Below, in pieces: positions 1 to 7,272 of a stretch of 64,000 bases of DNA. The notes under the pieces were generated by a model that saw only the letters and a program-made list of their open reading frames with translations, made no database searches and was not told the DNA's origin. Made by a program: the position numbers and the translations under genes. Source of the stretch: JAPUME01 sp027294185 (GTDB taxonomy: Bacteria > Acidobacteriota > Terriglobia > UBA7540 > JAPUME01); the NCBI GenBank assembly GCA_963555835.3, contig CAUVWZ020000002.1, positions 868,001 through 932,000 on the forward strand, given 5' to 3'. Within the stretch, counting starts at the first letter, position 1; every line of letters begins with the position of its first letter.

Positions 1-67
1 GCGCGTGTTGCCTTTGGTTATGCTTGGTTCCGCGCGCACTCTGTTTTCGCCTGAATCGGCGAATTCG

Positions 68-295
68 TCAAGACGTTTGCGCCTCCTGGCTCACTTTGCT
101 GCCATATATGGCATTCGGGGTACGCATGCGCTCGTCGGTGGTGACCCGCAGGCCGCAGTTGAGGCAGCGGCGCAGGCGAGTAACCCCAAATTTGTTGCCC
201 CAGGTGTTTACGACCTTCCATCGGGTTGATTGGCAGGCAGGGCAGGTCAAGATTGATCTCCGTGGTCCGTGGGATTCCCTGTGAGGACATTCCAT
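68..295 (-). CDS. phage-type zinc-ribbon protein, NrdR-like N-terminal ribbon
   Basis: A 75-residue protein with two CxxC pairs (CPAC at residues 18-21, CLNC at about 44-47) followed by RVTTDER. The spacing resembles the N-terminal zinc ribbon of NrdR and small phage regulatory zinc fingers. There is no ATP-cone, so it is not NrdR itself. It begins just past the stop codon of the gam-like gene and is the last member of the leftward early operon visible here. It may bind DNA or RNA; the function is inferred from the ribbon and phage context only. No clear ribosome site precedes the ATG. Confidence 0.55.
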   Translation of the reverse strand: MECPHRESHGPRRSILTCPACQSTRWKVVNTWGNKFGVTRLRRCLNCGLRVTTDERMRTPNAIYGSKVSQEAQTS

Positions 296-301
296 TTGGT
301 T

Positions 302-796
302 TCAAGCGTGTTCGACTTCGACGTAAAACTTATCGGTCTGGTTCAGCGTGATGCCGTTCCGGTTCAATCTTTGGACGAGGCGGCGATTGCCGTTCGAGAG
401 CGCAGCCTTCAGGGCGTCGCGGTCAGCCTGAGTCGTGAGGCGGACGAAGCGTTCACCGAAAACCTTTTCGAGCCATCGGGTGGCTTCTTCACTGTCATCC
501 AGGCCGACCGCGGGCGGAGTGCGCCGGAAGCCGATCTCCACTCCGTGGAAGGAGCGGCTGCGCCCCGGCCCTTCCGGCTCAGGTTGAAACTCGGACTTGT
601 TCGACTCGGCGAAGCGGCGCAGGGCGGCTTCCAGTTCCCGGCTGCGGGCCAGGCGTTTACCGACGGCGCGCCAATGCTCCTCGCGGGCGCGATCGAGTTG
701 CTCGGACAGTTCCAGCTCCGCTTCCTGAATTTCACGCGCCAGCGACGCGTAGCGACGCGCGGCATTTTTCAATTGGACCCAGGTTCGGATTTCCAT
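302..796 (-). CDS. gam: Mu Gam-like host-nuclease inhibitor
   Basis: A 164-residue protein matching the Gam family of Mu-like phages, which binds double-stranded DNA ends and protects phage DNA from exonucleases. The N-terminal half is a long charged helix (about residues 10-75), as expected for the Gam coiled coil. A compact C-terminal part contains the stretch LEKVFGERFVRLTTQADRD. I chose the ATG at 796 because GGGAGG sits about 7 bases upstream; a TTG at 814 would run through that ribosome site. It lies in a tight minus-strand operon between a hypothetical gene and the zinc-ribbon gene. This is one of the strongest markers of a Mu-like prophage here. Confidence 0.75.
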   Translation of the reverse strand: MEIRTWVQLKNAARRYASLAREIQEAELELSEQLDRAREEHWRAVGKRLARSRELEAALRRFAESNKSEFQPEPEGPGRSRSFHGVEIGFRRTPPAVGLDDSEEATRWLEKVFGERFVRLTTQADRDALKAALSNGNRRLVQRLNRNGITLNQTDKFYVEVEHA

Positions 797-810
797 GTTC
801 ACCCTCCCAT

Positions 811-1233
811 TCAAGCTCCCAAGCCGGAAAGCTGCCCGTTAAGATAGTCGGCCATCTCTTTCTGCACGCACGCTTCGCCGCACAGAGGCCGCCATCCGGC
901 CGACGGTCCGGCGGCAAGCGGCTGCACGACGATCGAGACGCCGTCCGATTGCGATTCGAACCAGTGATTGTCCGTACGCTTCTCTTCCCCGCAACGGCAG
1001 CACCAGGGTCCGCGCCCAAGATTCGGCCCGACAGATTGCTCATAGTTTGGGCCTACAGATTGCTTAATGTATGGCCCGCCGAACTGTTCTAAGCTCGGCC
1101 CGACACATTGAGTCTCGTGGTCGCCGCCATACTGCCGCCAAATCTTGCGCCGAATCTCTTCGCGGCGTTCGGGCGAGGGCTTCGGCTCCTTGCGGTCGAG
1201 CTCCCGTGTGTAGTCGTCCCAATCAGATGCCAT
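811..1233 (-). CDS. phage hypothetical protein with 8-residue tandem repeats and Cys-rich C-terminus
   Basis: A 140-residue protein of no recognised family. The N-terminus is acidic and charged. The middle holds four 8-residue repeats of the form xGPxxxQx encoded by 24-bp DNA repeats. The C-terminal part has CCRCGEEK and, about 35 residues later, CGEAC, which could form a zinc site. The ATG at 1233 is favoured over the one at 1242 because GAGGAG at 1244-1249 is then at a normal distance. It is the third gene of the leftward early operon, upstream of gam. The repeat length is a multiple of three in this frame, which supports coding. Confidence 0.55.
   Translation of the reverse strand: MASDWDDYTRELDRKEPKPSPERREEIRRKIWRQYGGDHETQCVGPSLEQFGGPYIKQSVGPNYEQSVGPNLGRGPWCCRCGEEKRTDNHWFESQSDGVSIVVQPLAAGPSAGWRPLCGEACVQKEMADYLNGQLSGLGA
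1025..1120 (-). repeat. four tandem 24-bp repeats inside a phage gene
   Basis: Four consecutive 24-bp units start at 1025, 1049, 1073 and 1097, each beginning with a GGCC-type block. They are degenerate copies, most alike in the first two, and encode the xGPxxxQx peptide repeats of the overlapping gene. Confidence 0.7.
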
Positions 1234-1268
1234 GGAATCCATTCTCCTCGGCGGAAGGGCAAACCATA

Positions 1269-1703
1269 CTAGCCGCCGCACATCAGATAGCCGATCACGA
1301 GAAGCGCCGCGGCGATGCCGACTGCAATCCAGCGCCACAGGTGACCTCGACGCTCGTCGCGCGCCTGCCGCCGGTAGAACCGGCGCAGAGTTTCCCTGTG
1401 ATCCCTGCGAGTGGCCGATTCGGCCTCGTCGAGTCGTGCCTTGGATTGATTCTGGTCAACGGTGGCTGGAACGTGGGTCATGGGCTTCGGCCTGGAGCCG
1501 AATGGGTCGGTTAAAGGCGGGCTTATAGGCGGGTTTGTAGGCGAGTTTGTGGGATGGGAGTGAGCGGGGTTCGGTCTTGCTTCCAGCCACCGTTGTCGAT
1601 TGAGCAGGGTACGGGAGCACGCCCGCTCTTCGCTTCCCTGCCTTGAGGAATCTCTATGTGCGTCCAGCCCCAGCCTCGTCGCGCGTTTTTCAGGGGGCTG
1701 CAT
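1269..1703 (-). CDS. phage small membrane-anchored protein with Pro/Thr repeats
   Basis: A 144-residue protein of unknown function. An Arg-rich N-terminal part leads to a Pro/Thr/Asn segment of four-residue repeats (PTNS, PTNP, PISP, PLTD), then a charged helix (about residues 80-120), and a single C-terminal membrane segment (WIAVGIAAALLVIGYLM), so it looks like a tail-anchored protein. The start at 1703 lies 3 bases past the stop of the Ner-like gene, with GGAGG about 13 bases upstream, so translational coupling is likely. An internal ATG at 1481 would give a 70-residue version without the repeats. It sits where Mu-like phages carry small early genes. Confidence 0.5.
   Translation of the reverse strand: MQPPEKRATRLGLDAHRDSSRQGSEERACSRTLLNRQRWLEARPNPAHSHPTNSPTNPPISPPLTDPFGSRPKPMTHVPATVDQNQSKARLDEAESATRRDHRETLRRFYRRQARDERRGHLWRWIAVGIAAALLVIGYLMCGG
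1516..1551. repeat. three tandem 12-bp repeats
   Basis: Three 12-bp units start at 1516, 1528 and 1540, based on GGCGGGTTTGTA, with weaker copies on both sides. In the minus-strand gene they encode four-residue Pro/Thr repeats. Confidence 0.65.
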
Positions 1704-1706
1704 GGT

Positions 1707-1952
1707 TTAGTCAGCCTCCGGAATGTTGCCCGGGAGGTGTGTGGGGGAACGCGTCTCGACAATGCGACGGCATTCGGCGACGACCTCGTCCCGGACACGC
1801 TGGGAGGTTTTCGTTCCGCCCACCACACGGCTGACCGTGGAGCGGTTCACGCCGAGGCTGCGGGCAATGCGCGAGATCGAGCCGTGGTCCATGCGGAGCA
1901 CGGCAGCAGCCATCCGGGGAACGCTTCGATTTGTTTTTGCCTGGGACTTCAT
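1707..1952 (-). CDS. Ner-like helix-turn-helix phage regulator
   Basis: An 81-residue basic protein with a clear helix-turn-helix: ISRIARSLGVNRSTVSRVV at about residues 26-44. It resembles the DNA-binding head of LacI-type regulators but has no ligand domain. Its place as first gene of the leftward early operon, divergent from an S24 repressor, matches the role of Ner or Cro: shutting down early or repressor transcription at the start of the lytic cycle. The promoter with overlapping operator lies about 50-75 bp upstream. The role is inferred from position and size. Confidence 0.65.
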   Translation of the reverse strand: MKSQAKTNRSVPRMAAAVLRMDHGSISRIARSLGVNRSTVSRVVGGTKTSQRVRDEVVAECRRIVETRSPTHLPGNIPEAD

Positions 1953-2001
1953 TTATATATACTGGTCAGGGCAACAAGGTTGCCTGAAGCACGCAAACAG
2001 G

Positions 2002-2029
2002 ATTGTATCAGATTTAGATACAATGTCAA
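2002..2029 (-). promoter_or_regulatory. early leftward promoter overlapping a repressor operator
   Basis: On the minus strand TTGACA (2024-2029) and TACAAT (2002-2007) are separated by 16 bp, a strong sigma-70-type promoter pointing at the Ner-like gene. A perfect inverted repeat, TTGTATC and GATACAA with a 7-bp spacer (2003-2023), fills the spacer and reaches into the -10 box. A further half-site, GATACA (2049-2054), overlaps the start codon of the divergent repressor. This is the layout of a lysogeny switch with repressor self-control. Confidence 0.75.
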
Positions 2030-2053
2030 TACATTTGTAGCGGATTTTGATAC

Positions 2054-2854
2054 ATGAGAAAATCACTCATAAATCAGCGAATTAGAGAGGTTGCCGCTAA
2101 ATGGAAGGGGTCCAAGGCCGCGCTCGCCCGAACCATCGGCGTGACACCTCAGAAAATGAACCAATGGCTGAGCGGCGCCGTAAAGCCGACTCTGGAGATG
2201 CTCCCGAAAATAGTCTCGGTGACCGGGGTGAGCTACGAATGGTTATTGACGGGTAAGGGCGAGATGCACGGCGCGAAGCTTCCGGCGAATATCAACGTCG
2301 TCCTGCCCAGGGGAGGCGCGCGGCGCGGCGGAGAATCCGACGCCCCCACGGGCCGGGATGCGGCGGAATACCGTGAACTCTGGCGTGCCGCCGACGCGCT
2401 GGCGGTCGCCTGCCCCGCTGCGGCCAATGCCGGCGAACCCATTATCCCGGAAGAGCACCTGGACCGCGATTCGGAGAAGTACTACCTGTTCCGGCGGCGG
2501 TTTCTGGAGAACATCAACCGGACGGGAAATTTTATCTGCATCGTCGTCGACCTGAAGGAGGGGCGGTCGATGCATCCGACGCTTGCGCCGGGCGACCTGC
2601 TGCTGGTTGACCGCAACCTTGCGACCTACATGCAATCGCAACGGGCGCTGATGAAACTGAACGGCTCGATTGTGCTGCTGGCGAATCCCGACGACCGGGG
2701 ACTGTTCGTCAAGCGCATCTGGATCGACTCGCGGGGACGGCTGATCGCGCAGTCGGATAATCCCGAGTTCGCCGCGCGCATCTTTGAGCTGGAAGGCCGC
2801 AAAGTGGACGAGATCATCGTCGGCCGCGTCGTCTGGCGCGGGCATGAGCTGTAG
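2054..2854 (+). CDS. CI/LexA-type phage repressor, HTH plus S24 peptidase
   Basis: A 266-residue repressor. The N-terminal XRE-type helix-turn-helix (about residues 8-65, with KAALARTIGVTPQKMNQWL) binds operators. The C-terminal S24 domain (about residues 150-266) has the nucleophile serine in GRSMHPTLAPGD and the general-base lysine in GLFVKRIW, the dyad used for RecA-stimulated self-cleavage. It diverges from the Ner-like gene, and operator half-sites overlap its start codon, so autoregulation is likely. It maintains lysogeny of the Mu-like prophage. Chromosomal genes begin soon after its stop codon, so the prophage end probably lies between about 2860 and 2940. I could not identify the exact terminus. 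Confidence 0.85.
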   Translation: MRKSLINQRIREVAAKWKGSKAALARTIGVTPQKMNQWLSGAVKPTLEMLPKIVSVTGVSYEWLLTGKGEMHGAKLPANINVVLPRGGARRGGESDAPTGRDAAEYRELWRAADALAVACPAAANAGEPIIPEEHLDRDSEKYYLFRRRFLENINRTGNFICIVVDLKEGRSMHPTLAPGDLLLVDRNLATYMQSQRALMKLNGSIVLLANPDDRGLFVKRIWIDSRGRLIAQSDNPEFAARIFELEGRKVDEIIVGRVVWRGHEL

Positions 2855-2940
2855 GACAAGTCGGGGAATCAGTCAAAGTTAATATCCCTACCATCACACC
2901 CCACCCTATCCTCCCCACTTCGCTTCCGCCCTTGCCTCTA

Positions 2941-3012
2941 AGAGCCGCAGAACCAAACTACGGGTTCTGCGCCGCTCCCCACCCTTTCCTTCGGAAAGGA
3001 TGGGGCACCCAG
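2941..3012. repeat. dispersed hairpin repeat, family C copy 1
   Basis: Two hairpin blocks: CGCAGAACC ... GGTTCTGCG, then a CC-rich stem with CCTTTCC, TTC, GGAAAGG and a closing GGGGCACC. Close copies occur at 4371-4440 and, rearranged, at 14091-14465. It is intergenic and non-coding, and marks the backbone next to the prophage end. Confidence 0.6.
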
Positions 3013-3024
3013 CCGATAACCCCG

Positions 3025-4152
3025 CTACTCGGCGAACAATCGCTCGATCGGTTTGCCGGCGTCCGGGTTCTGTTTCAGGAAGTCGAGGCCGAGGAAGCGA
3101 GCCAGGGTGGCAGCGATCTGATTCTGGTAAACCGTCTCCGCATTCTGCCATTCGCCTCTCAGTTGGCTGTCGGGGCTGATGAACGCCATCCAGACGTACT
3201 GGGCCCCTTCGACCCGGCTGCCGTGGCTTCTCCAGTCCTCAGGCGTATTCCCTCTGCCGTGGTCTGTGGCGATGAGGATGGACGTCTTGCCGCGATACTG
3301 ATCGTCGGCTTCCAGAAAATCCCAGAGTTCACGCAGGAATGAGTCGAAGCGTCTCTCGGCTTCCAGCAAGCGGTCGTAGTACCCTGCGTGCGACCAGCTG
3401 TCGGTCTCGCCGAAGGAGATATAGAGGACGCGCGGCCGGTGGGTCCGCAGGTGTGCCATGGCCAGCCGAAAGGTGAAGGCATCGAAACGGGAGTCGCCCA
3501 TCACCTCCGGCATTTCAAACTGGAGCCGGCTCGTCGCCCAGACGGCCGGATCAGGATGAGCGTAGGCTTCGAGACCTGCGTTGATGGTGGTGGCGCCCAC
3601 AACGTGCTCGGCGATTTCGTTAAACCTCTCCCAGGTAGCGAACGTGGCCACTTGAGTTGTGTCGAGCCAGAGTTCTTTCTTCACAAATTCGAGCACCGTC
3701 GGGAAGGGGTTCTGCACCGCGTCGTTCGAGTTGATCACCTCATCGTGCGCCTGGCCGGTGAGAATTTCCGCATAACCCGGGTAGGAGAACCGGTGGCCGT
3801 TGGTAAGCTCGGCGCGGCTGCCGGTTGCCGGGTTGCCCGCGACCGAGCCGTGGTGGGCCATGAGCGTCCCCCAGAAAAACGGCATCAGGCGCAGGCGGCG
3901 CTCGACGGGCGTGGGAGCCCAGTACTTCCGATACAGCGCCGTCTCTTCGACCCGTTCATCGTCGTCGGTCACGGACTTGAGAATTTTAAGATCGAGCCCA
4001 CCGAACAACTCCTCGATCCGCACCCCGTCGATCGTAATCAGGATGACGTTTTCCGTCTGGCGCGGCCCGGCAGCCAGCGCGACCTGCGCCACAAGAAAGA
4101 TCAGAGGCAGTATCCATAGGGGCCATCGCGTCCGTAGCATTCGTCGCGGCAT
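3025..4152 (-). CDS. exported alkaline-phosphatase-superfamily phosphodiesterase-like protein
   Basis: A 375-residue protein of the alkaline phosphatase/sulfatase/nucleotide pyrophosphatase fold. The first 30 residues form a signal peptide (basic start, hydrophobic core, cut after LAAG or nearby). Metal-site motifs are visible in order: ITIDGVR, the nucleophile region SYPGYAE, ETDSWSHAG and ATDHGRG. It should hydrolyse a phosphate mono- or diester outside the cytoplasm; the substrate is not predictable. The ATG at 4152 has AGGTG about 8 bases upstream and is preferred to one at 4200. It stands alone between repeat-bearing intergenic regions. Confidence 0.75.
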   Translation of the reverse strand: MPRRMLRTRWPLWILPLIFLVAQVALAAGPRQTENVILITIDGVRIEELFGGLDLKILKSVTDDDERVEETALYRKYWAPTPVERRLRLMPFFWGTLMAHHGSVAGNPATGSRAELTNGHRFSYPGYAEILTGQAHDEVINSNDAVQNPFPTVLEFVKKELWLDTTQVATFATWERFNEIAEHVVGATTINAGLEAYAHPDPAVWATSRLQFEMPEVMGDSRFDAFTFRLAMAHLRTHRPRVLYISFGETDSWSHAGYYDRLLEAERRFDSFLRELWDFLEADDQYRGKTSILIATDHGRGNTPEDWRSHGSRVEGAQYVWMAFISPDSQLRGEWQNAETVYQNQIAATLARFLGLDFLKQNPDAGKPIERLFAE

Positions 4153-4200
4153 GGAATCACACCTTTTGGTTGAATTTGGGAATATCTGAGACCCGATCAT

Positions 4201-4531
4201 AACACGAAGCCAGGTGCGGGTGGCCCCTCCTTCGACAAGTCTTCGGAGGGCAGGCCATCCTTACGGCCTGTCCCTCGAAGCTCCCGCATGGGGAGCGTAG
4301 TGGGAGAAGTAAGGGTGGGGAAATCTTGCGTGGAACCCCTGGGTTAGATTCCGCGTTATTGTTATTCAATGAGCCGCAGTACCACACAACGGGTTCTGCG
4401 CCGCTTCCCACCCTTCCCTTCGGAAAGGATGGGGCACTCAGCATTCACACCGGCGAGACGACGAGGCCGCCCGCCCCGGCACGCCGTGGGCCCGCCCCGG
4501 CGCGCCGTGGGCCGCTGCCACTCAGCCAAAT
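4201..4531. repeat. repeat-rich intergenic region
   Basis: No gene is seen here. Positions 4219-4275 hold a hairpin repeat (blocks GGCAGGCC and GGCCTGTCC) that matches, inverted, the one at 13025-13082. Positions 4371-4440 are a close copy of the repeat at 2941. Positions 4471-4512 contain a GC-rich tandem duplication of about 21 bp around CGCCCCGGCRCGCCGTGGG. Confidence 0.6.
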
Positions 4532-4936
4532 TCAGTTCATGTTGAGTGAGAGGATTCTCGACTTAGTCTTCGGTCTGGGGGAGCCAACGATCTTCATCTG
4601 GATTGTTTCCTTCCCCATGACGTCCCGAAAAGCGACCAGGCGAAGCAGCAGGCTGGAAAATTTCTTCTGTTCCCGGAAGTTGAGTACACTTTCAAACACA
4701 CAGGCCTTGATCAATAGTGAGGAATTGTCTTCCACAAATTGAACAACGTCCTGCCTCTCGGCTTCGGTAATCGTACGAGCCCGGGAGATCCGTTCGAACT
4801 CCAGCAATTTCACTTCAATGTATATCATGAAATGTGTGAAGCAGAGTTTGACATCAAGAAGCGGATCGGGGATCTTACCCCCGCAGATGGCGCAAGTAGT
4901 CTTACGAGTCCTTCCGATTACACTGAAACGAACCAT
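4532..4936 (-). CDS. hypothetical protein with N-terminal CxxC
   Basis: A 134-residue protein I do not recognise. The N-terminus has TTCAICGGKIPDP, a lone CxxC with a further Cys and His about 15-18 residues on (LCFTHF), which could form a small zinc site. The rest is predicted mostly helical, with an Arg/Lys-rich C-terminus. A strong GGGAGGGG lies about 8 bases before the ATG at 4936, which supports real translation. It lies downstream of a structured intergenic region and of the broken PilZ gene on the same strand. Function unknown. Confidence 0.5.
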   Translation of the reverse strand: MVRFSVIGRTRKTTCAICGGKIPDPLLDVKLCFTHFMIYIEVKLLEFERISRARTITEAERQDVVQFVEDNSSLLIKACVFESVLNFREQKKFSSLLLRLVAFRDVMGKETIQMKIVGSPRPKTKSRILSLNMN

Positions 4937-5094
4937 GAACAGCCCCTCCCTGTGGGCCGCCCGGGTCAGGTTCCGTGGCGACCGCGACCGTTCCTAATCT
5001 TGGCTTTCGACGCCCGCCTAGATTACAGGGGAAAGTCCCCCCTCGTAATGTCCACCCGTTGATATTAAAGGATCCTTAGCAGATTTTCGGTCCG

Positions 5095-5275
5095 CACGAG
5101 TCCCCGGAGGGTTTCCGGGTCGATTGGGGGAGTGGGGAAGAGGATGGTCGGTAGAAGCCCGGCGCTTTTTGGCGGGCTTTACCTCTACCGACCCTGAAAG
5201 GATAATTGAAGTAAGCGTTAGCGTTGGGTGTCGGAGTGGTCGATCCCCTCACCAAAGCCTTGATACTCCCCGGAA
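5095..5275. ncRNA. candidate structured RNA or complex terminator
   Basis: Within the 455-bp gap between two minus-strand genes several stems nest. CCCGGA/TCCGGG forms a hairpin (5103-5119). GGTCGGTAGA (5146-5155) pairs perfectly with TCTACCGACC (5184-5193) and encloses a further AGCCCG stem. GGGGAGT (5127-5133) can pair with ACTCCCC (5265-5271). It may be a terminator region for the PilZ gene, a REP-like element, or an unlisted RNA. The strand is undecided. Confidence 0.35.
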
Positions 5276-5391
5276 ATTAGAAATCCATTAACTTAAGACT
5301 AGAAATTCTAACCAACCTGGCCCGGAGCCCGGCAAAGCCTGACCTCCAGTTATCCCTCAGCATCAAGGGAGAAGCCGGGTCGAGCGAGGCT

Positions 5392-5766
5392 CTAATCCTC
5401 GACCCTGGAAAAGAAGGAATCGATGAACTTGCGGCTTGGTTCGGAAATCTGGGTGAAGGCGATGCCCGTTCCTCGATCGTAGTTCGTGTCACCAAGTTCG
5501 TGTAGACAATCTCCCCATCAGCACGAATCGGGAAGTGCGTCTCACCCACCTGGAAGGACACGAATCGGGAAGTGCGTCTCACCCACCTGGAAGGACAGAA
5601 TCCCTCCGGTGTGGGCGGATTCGAGAACGGGCGGGGATACGAGACAGCCGCCTCCACTGATGTTGATAATGTTTCTCTGGTGGGTTTGACCATCCATCAT
5701 GGTCATCGTAACGAGGGTTTTAGCCTTATAACGGGGAAACTGCCTATGCTCGACCCTTTCGCCCAT
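5392..5766 (-). pseudogene. PilZ-domain protein, disrupted
   Basis: The protein would be a single PilZ domain, which binds cyclic di-GMP. RQFPR (RxxxR) and NISGGG (NxSxxG) are both present in the N-terminal part (start ATG 5766). Reading is broken twice. A 37-bp tandem duplication at 5522-5595 shifts the frame and leads to a TGA at 5542. If the duplication is collapsed, reading continues through ADGEIVYT and then needs a second one-base shift near 5497-5503 to reach GTGIAFTQIS and the end SFFSRVED, stop at 5392. The two shifts together suggest either a decayed gene or an assembly fault in a real PilZ gene. Confidence 0.7.
5522..5595. repeat. 37-bp perfect tandem duplication in the PilZ gene
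   Basis: Positions 5522-5558 and 5559-5595 are identical 37-mers. The length is not a multiple of three, so the second copy shifts the frame. Both copies encode QVGETHFPIR, in two different frames. Confidence 0.9.
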
Positions 5767-6100
5767 AGGGTTTCTATACACCCGCGGGTTTGGCGGTGTC
5801 AACGTATTCCCAGCTCGTATTCCGGCTTTCACCGAACGGGCACGCCGTAGACACGGACCTTGCCCGTTGACTTGTCCTCCCCATAGGCGCAGAATATCGG
5901 CGTCACCTCGTTCCAGTGGAATCTCCTGCAAAGAAGGTCCACTTCAAGTTCATCCCGAGGAAGGATCCCTCACTCAGGAGGGAACCATGACGGAAAGAGT
6001 ATTCTTCCTTCGAACCCCGTCGCTGCCCCCCGCGCGGCGCGTGTGCTCCGAAATATAAGACAGATGTTCCGGACAGGCTGTGAGAAAGGTAGGTGATGAC
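5767..6100. other. intergenic region without a recognised gene
   Basis: About 330 bp between the divergent PilZ and sugar-binding genes. Open frames exist but have no ribosome sites or family resemblance. It probably holds promoters for both neighbours; none stands out. Confidence 0.4.
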
Positions 6101-7096
6101 ATGCGAAATGGGGCACGTTGTTTCCTCGCATTTATGACCGTGGCTCTTTTTGCCTCGTGTCCGAGCGGGTACCACACCGAAAACGAGACCTATTACCTGG
6201 TCGGTATGAACCTCGAAAGTCCTTACTGGGAAGAAGTGGTGTACGGATTCGAGGGAGGAGTGCGCTGGCTCGGGCGTGACGTCAAGGGGGAGGTCGTAGG
6301 CCCTCCCAACCCCGACGTGGTGGCCCAGCTTCAAGCCTTTCGAGAAGCGGTAGCCAAGAAACCGGCAGGCATCCTGGTTTCACCGGCCCAGGCCGAACCC
6401 TTCACCGAGGCGATTAACCAGGCCATCGAACAGGGCATTCCGGTGATTTGTATTGATTCCGACGCCCCCGAGAGCAAACGGATCATGTTCATTGGAACTA
6501 AAAACTACCAGGCGGGCCTGGAGGGCGGGAGACTGGCTGCACAGCTTTTGGAGGAAAAAGGTGACGTAGCCATCCTCACCATCCCCGGACAATACAACCT
6601 GGATGAGCGAGTCCGAGGCTACCAGGACGTATTCAAGGATTATCCCGATATCCGGGTGGTCAAGGTCTTGAACGGCGAAGGAAACGTAAAAACGGCCGAG
6701 GAGCAAATCTCAAAGATATTGGATGACGGGCCTTCGATTGACGCCATCGTCTGTGTGGATAATGCGGGAGGGGAGGGCGCAGCGAACGCCCTGTATCGCA
6801 GAGAGCTTAGTAAGAAGATCCACATCGTAGCCATGGACAAGAGTCCGGGCACGCTGGAGTGGATCGACCAAGGCAGCATCGCTGCCACCATCTCTCAGAA
6901 GCCCTACACCATGGCCTTCTACGGCGTGAAGTTTCTGGATGACCTGCACCACAACCGCGTCCATCAATTCATGGACTGGCGCACCGCGCCGGTCTATCCC
7001 TTGCCCACTCGGGTCGATACCGGCACGGCAGTGGTTCAAAAGGAGAATCTCGCGGCCTTCAAAGCTTCCCTCCCTCCGCCACCCGTGGCTCGCTGA
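6101..7096 (+). CDS. sugar ABC-type substrate-binding lipoprotein (periplasmic binding protein type I)
   Basis: A 331-residue protein of the RbsB-like periplasmic binding family (Peripla_BP_4). The N-terminus is a lipoprotein signal ending in the lipobox LFASC, so the mature protein is likely membrane-anchored outside the cytoplasm. Two Rossmann lobes follow: YYLVGMNLESPYWEEVV opens the first, and ILVSPAQAEPF, VICIDSDAP, DAIVCVDNAGGEGA and VAMDKSPGTLEWI are typical of ribose/inositol-type binders. AGGTG precedes the ATG at 6101. No permease or ATPase gene is adjacent, so it is an orphan receptor that may work with a distant transporter or as a sensor. The ligand is probably a sugar, by family. 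Confidence 0.75.
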   Translation: MRNGARCFLAFMTVALFASCPSGYHTENETYYLVGMNLESPYWEEVVYGFEGGVRWLGRDVKGEVVGPPNPDVVAQLQAFREAVAKKPAGILVSPAQAEPFTEAINQAIEQGIPVICIDSDAPESKRIMFIGTKNYQAGLEGGRLAAQLLEEKGDVAILTIPGQYNLDERVRGYQDVFKDYPDIRVVKVLNGEGNVKTAEEQISKILDDGPSIDAIVCVDNAGGEGAANALYRRELSKKIHIVAMDKSPGTLEWIDQGSIAATISQKPYTMAFYGVKFLDDLHHNRVHQFMDWRTAPVYPLPTRVDTGTAVVQKENLAAFKASLPPPPVAR

Positions 7097-7272
7097 GCGT
7101 GGGATTATTGATTCTTTGATTACCGGCATAACAGCCCCGCAACTCGCTTGAAAAATCACCGAGATACGGCTTCGCCTGTGCGGGGTGCTGCTCGGAATTT
7201 CCAAACCAGTTCTGGTACCCTTTCCCAAGCCGTAACTCCGTCGATGCGCAAGCAACGAACCCGCCGCACAGA

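Noticed and set aside
4937..5275. Cyclic di-GMP riboswitch
   Set aside because: The nearby PilZ gene made this attractive, but the conserved GEMM core is not present.
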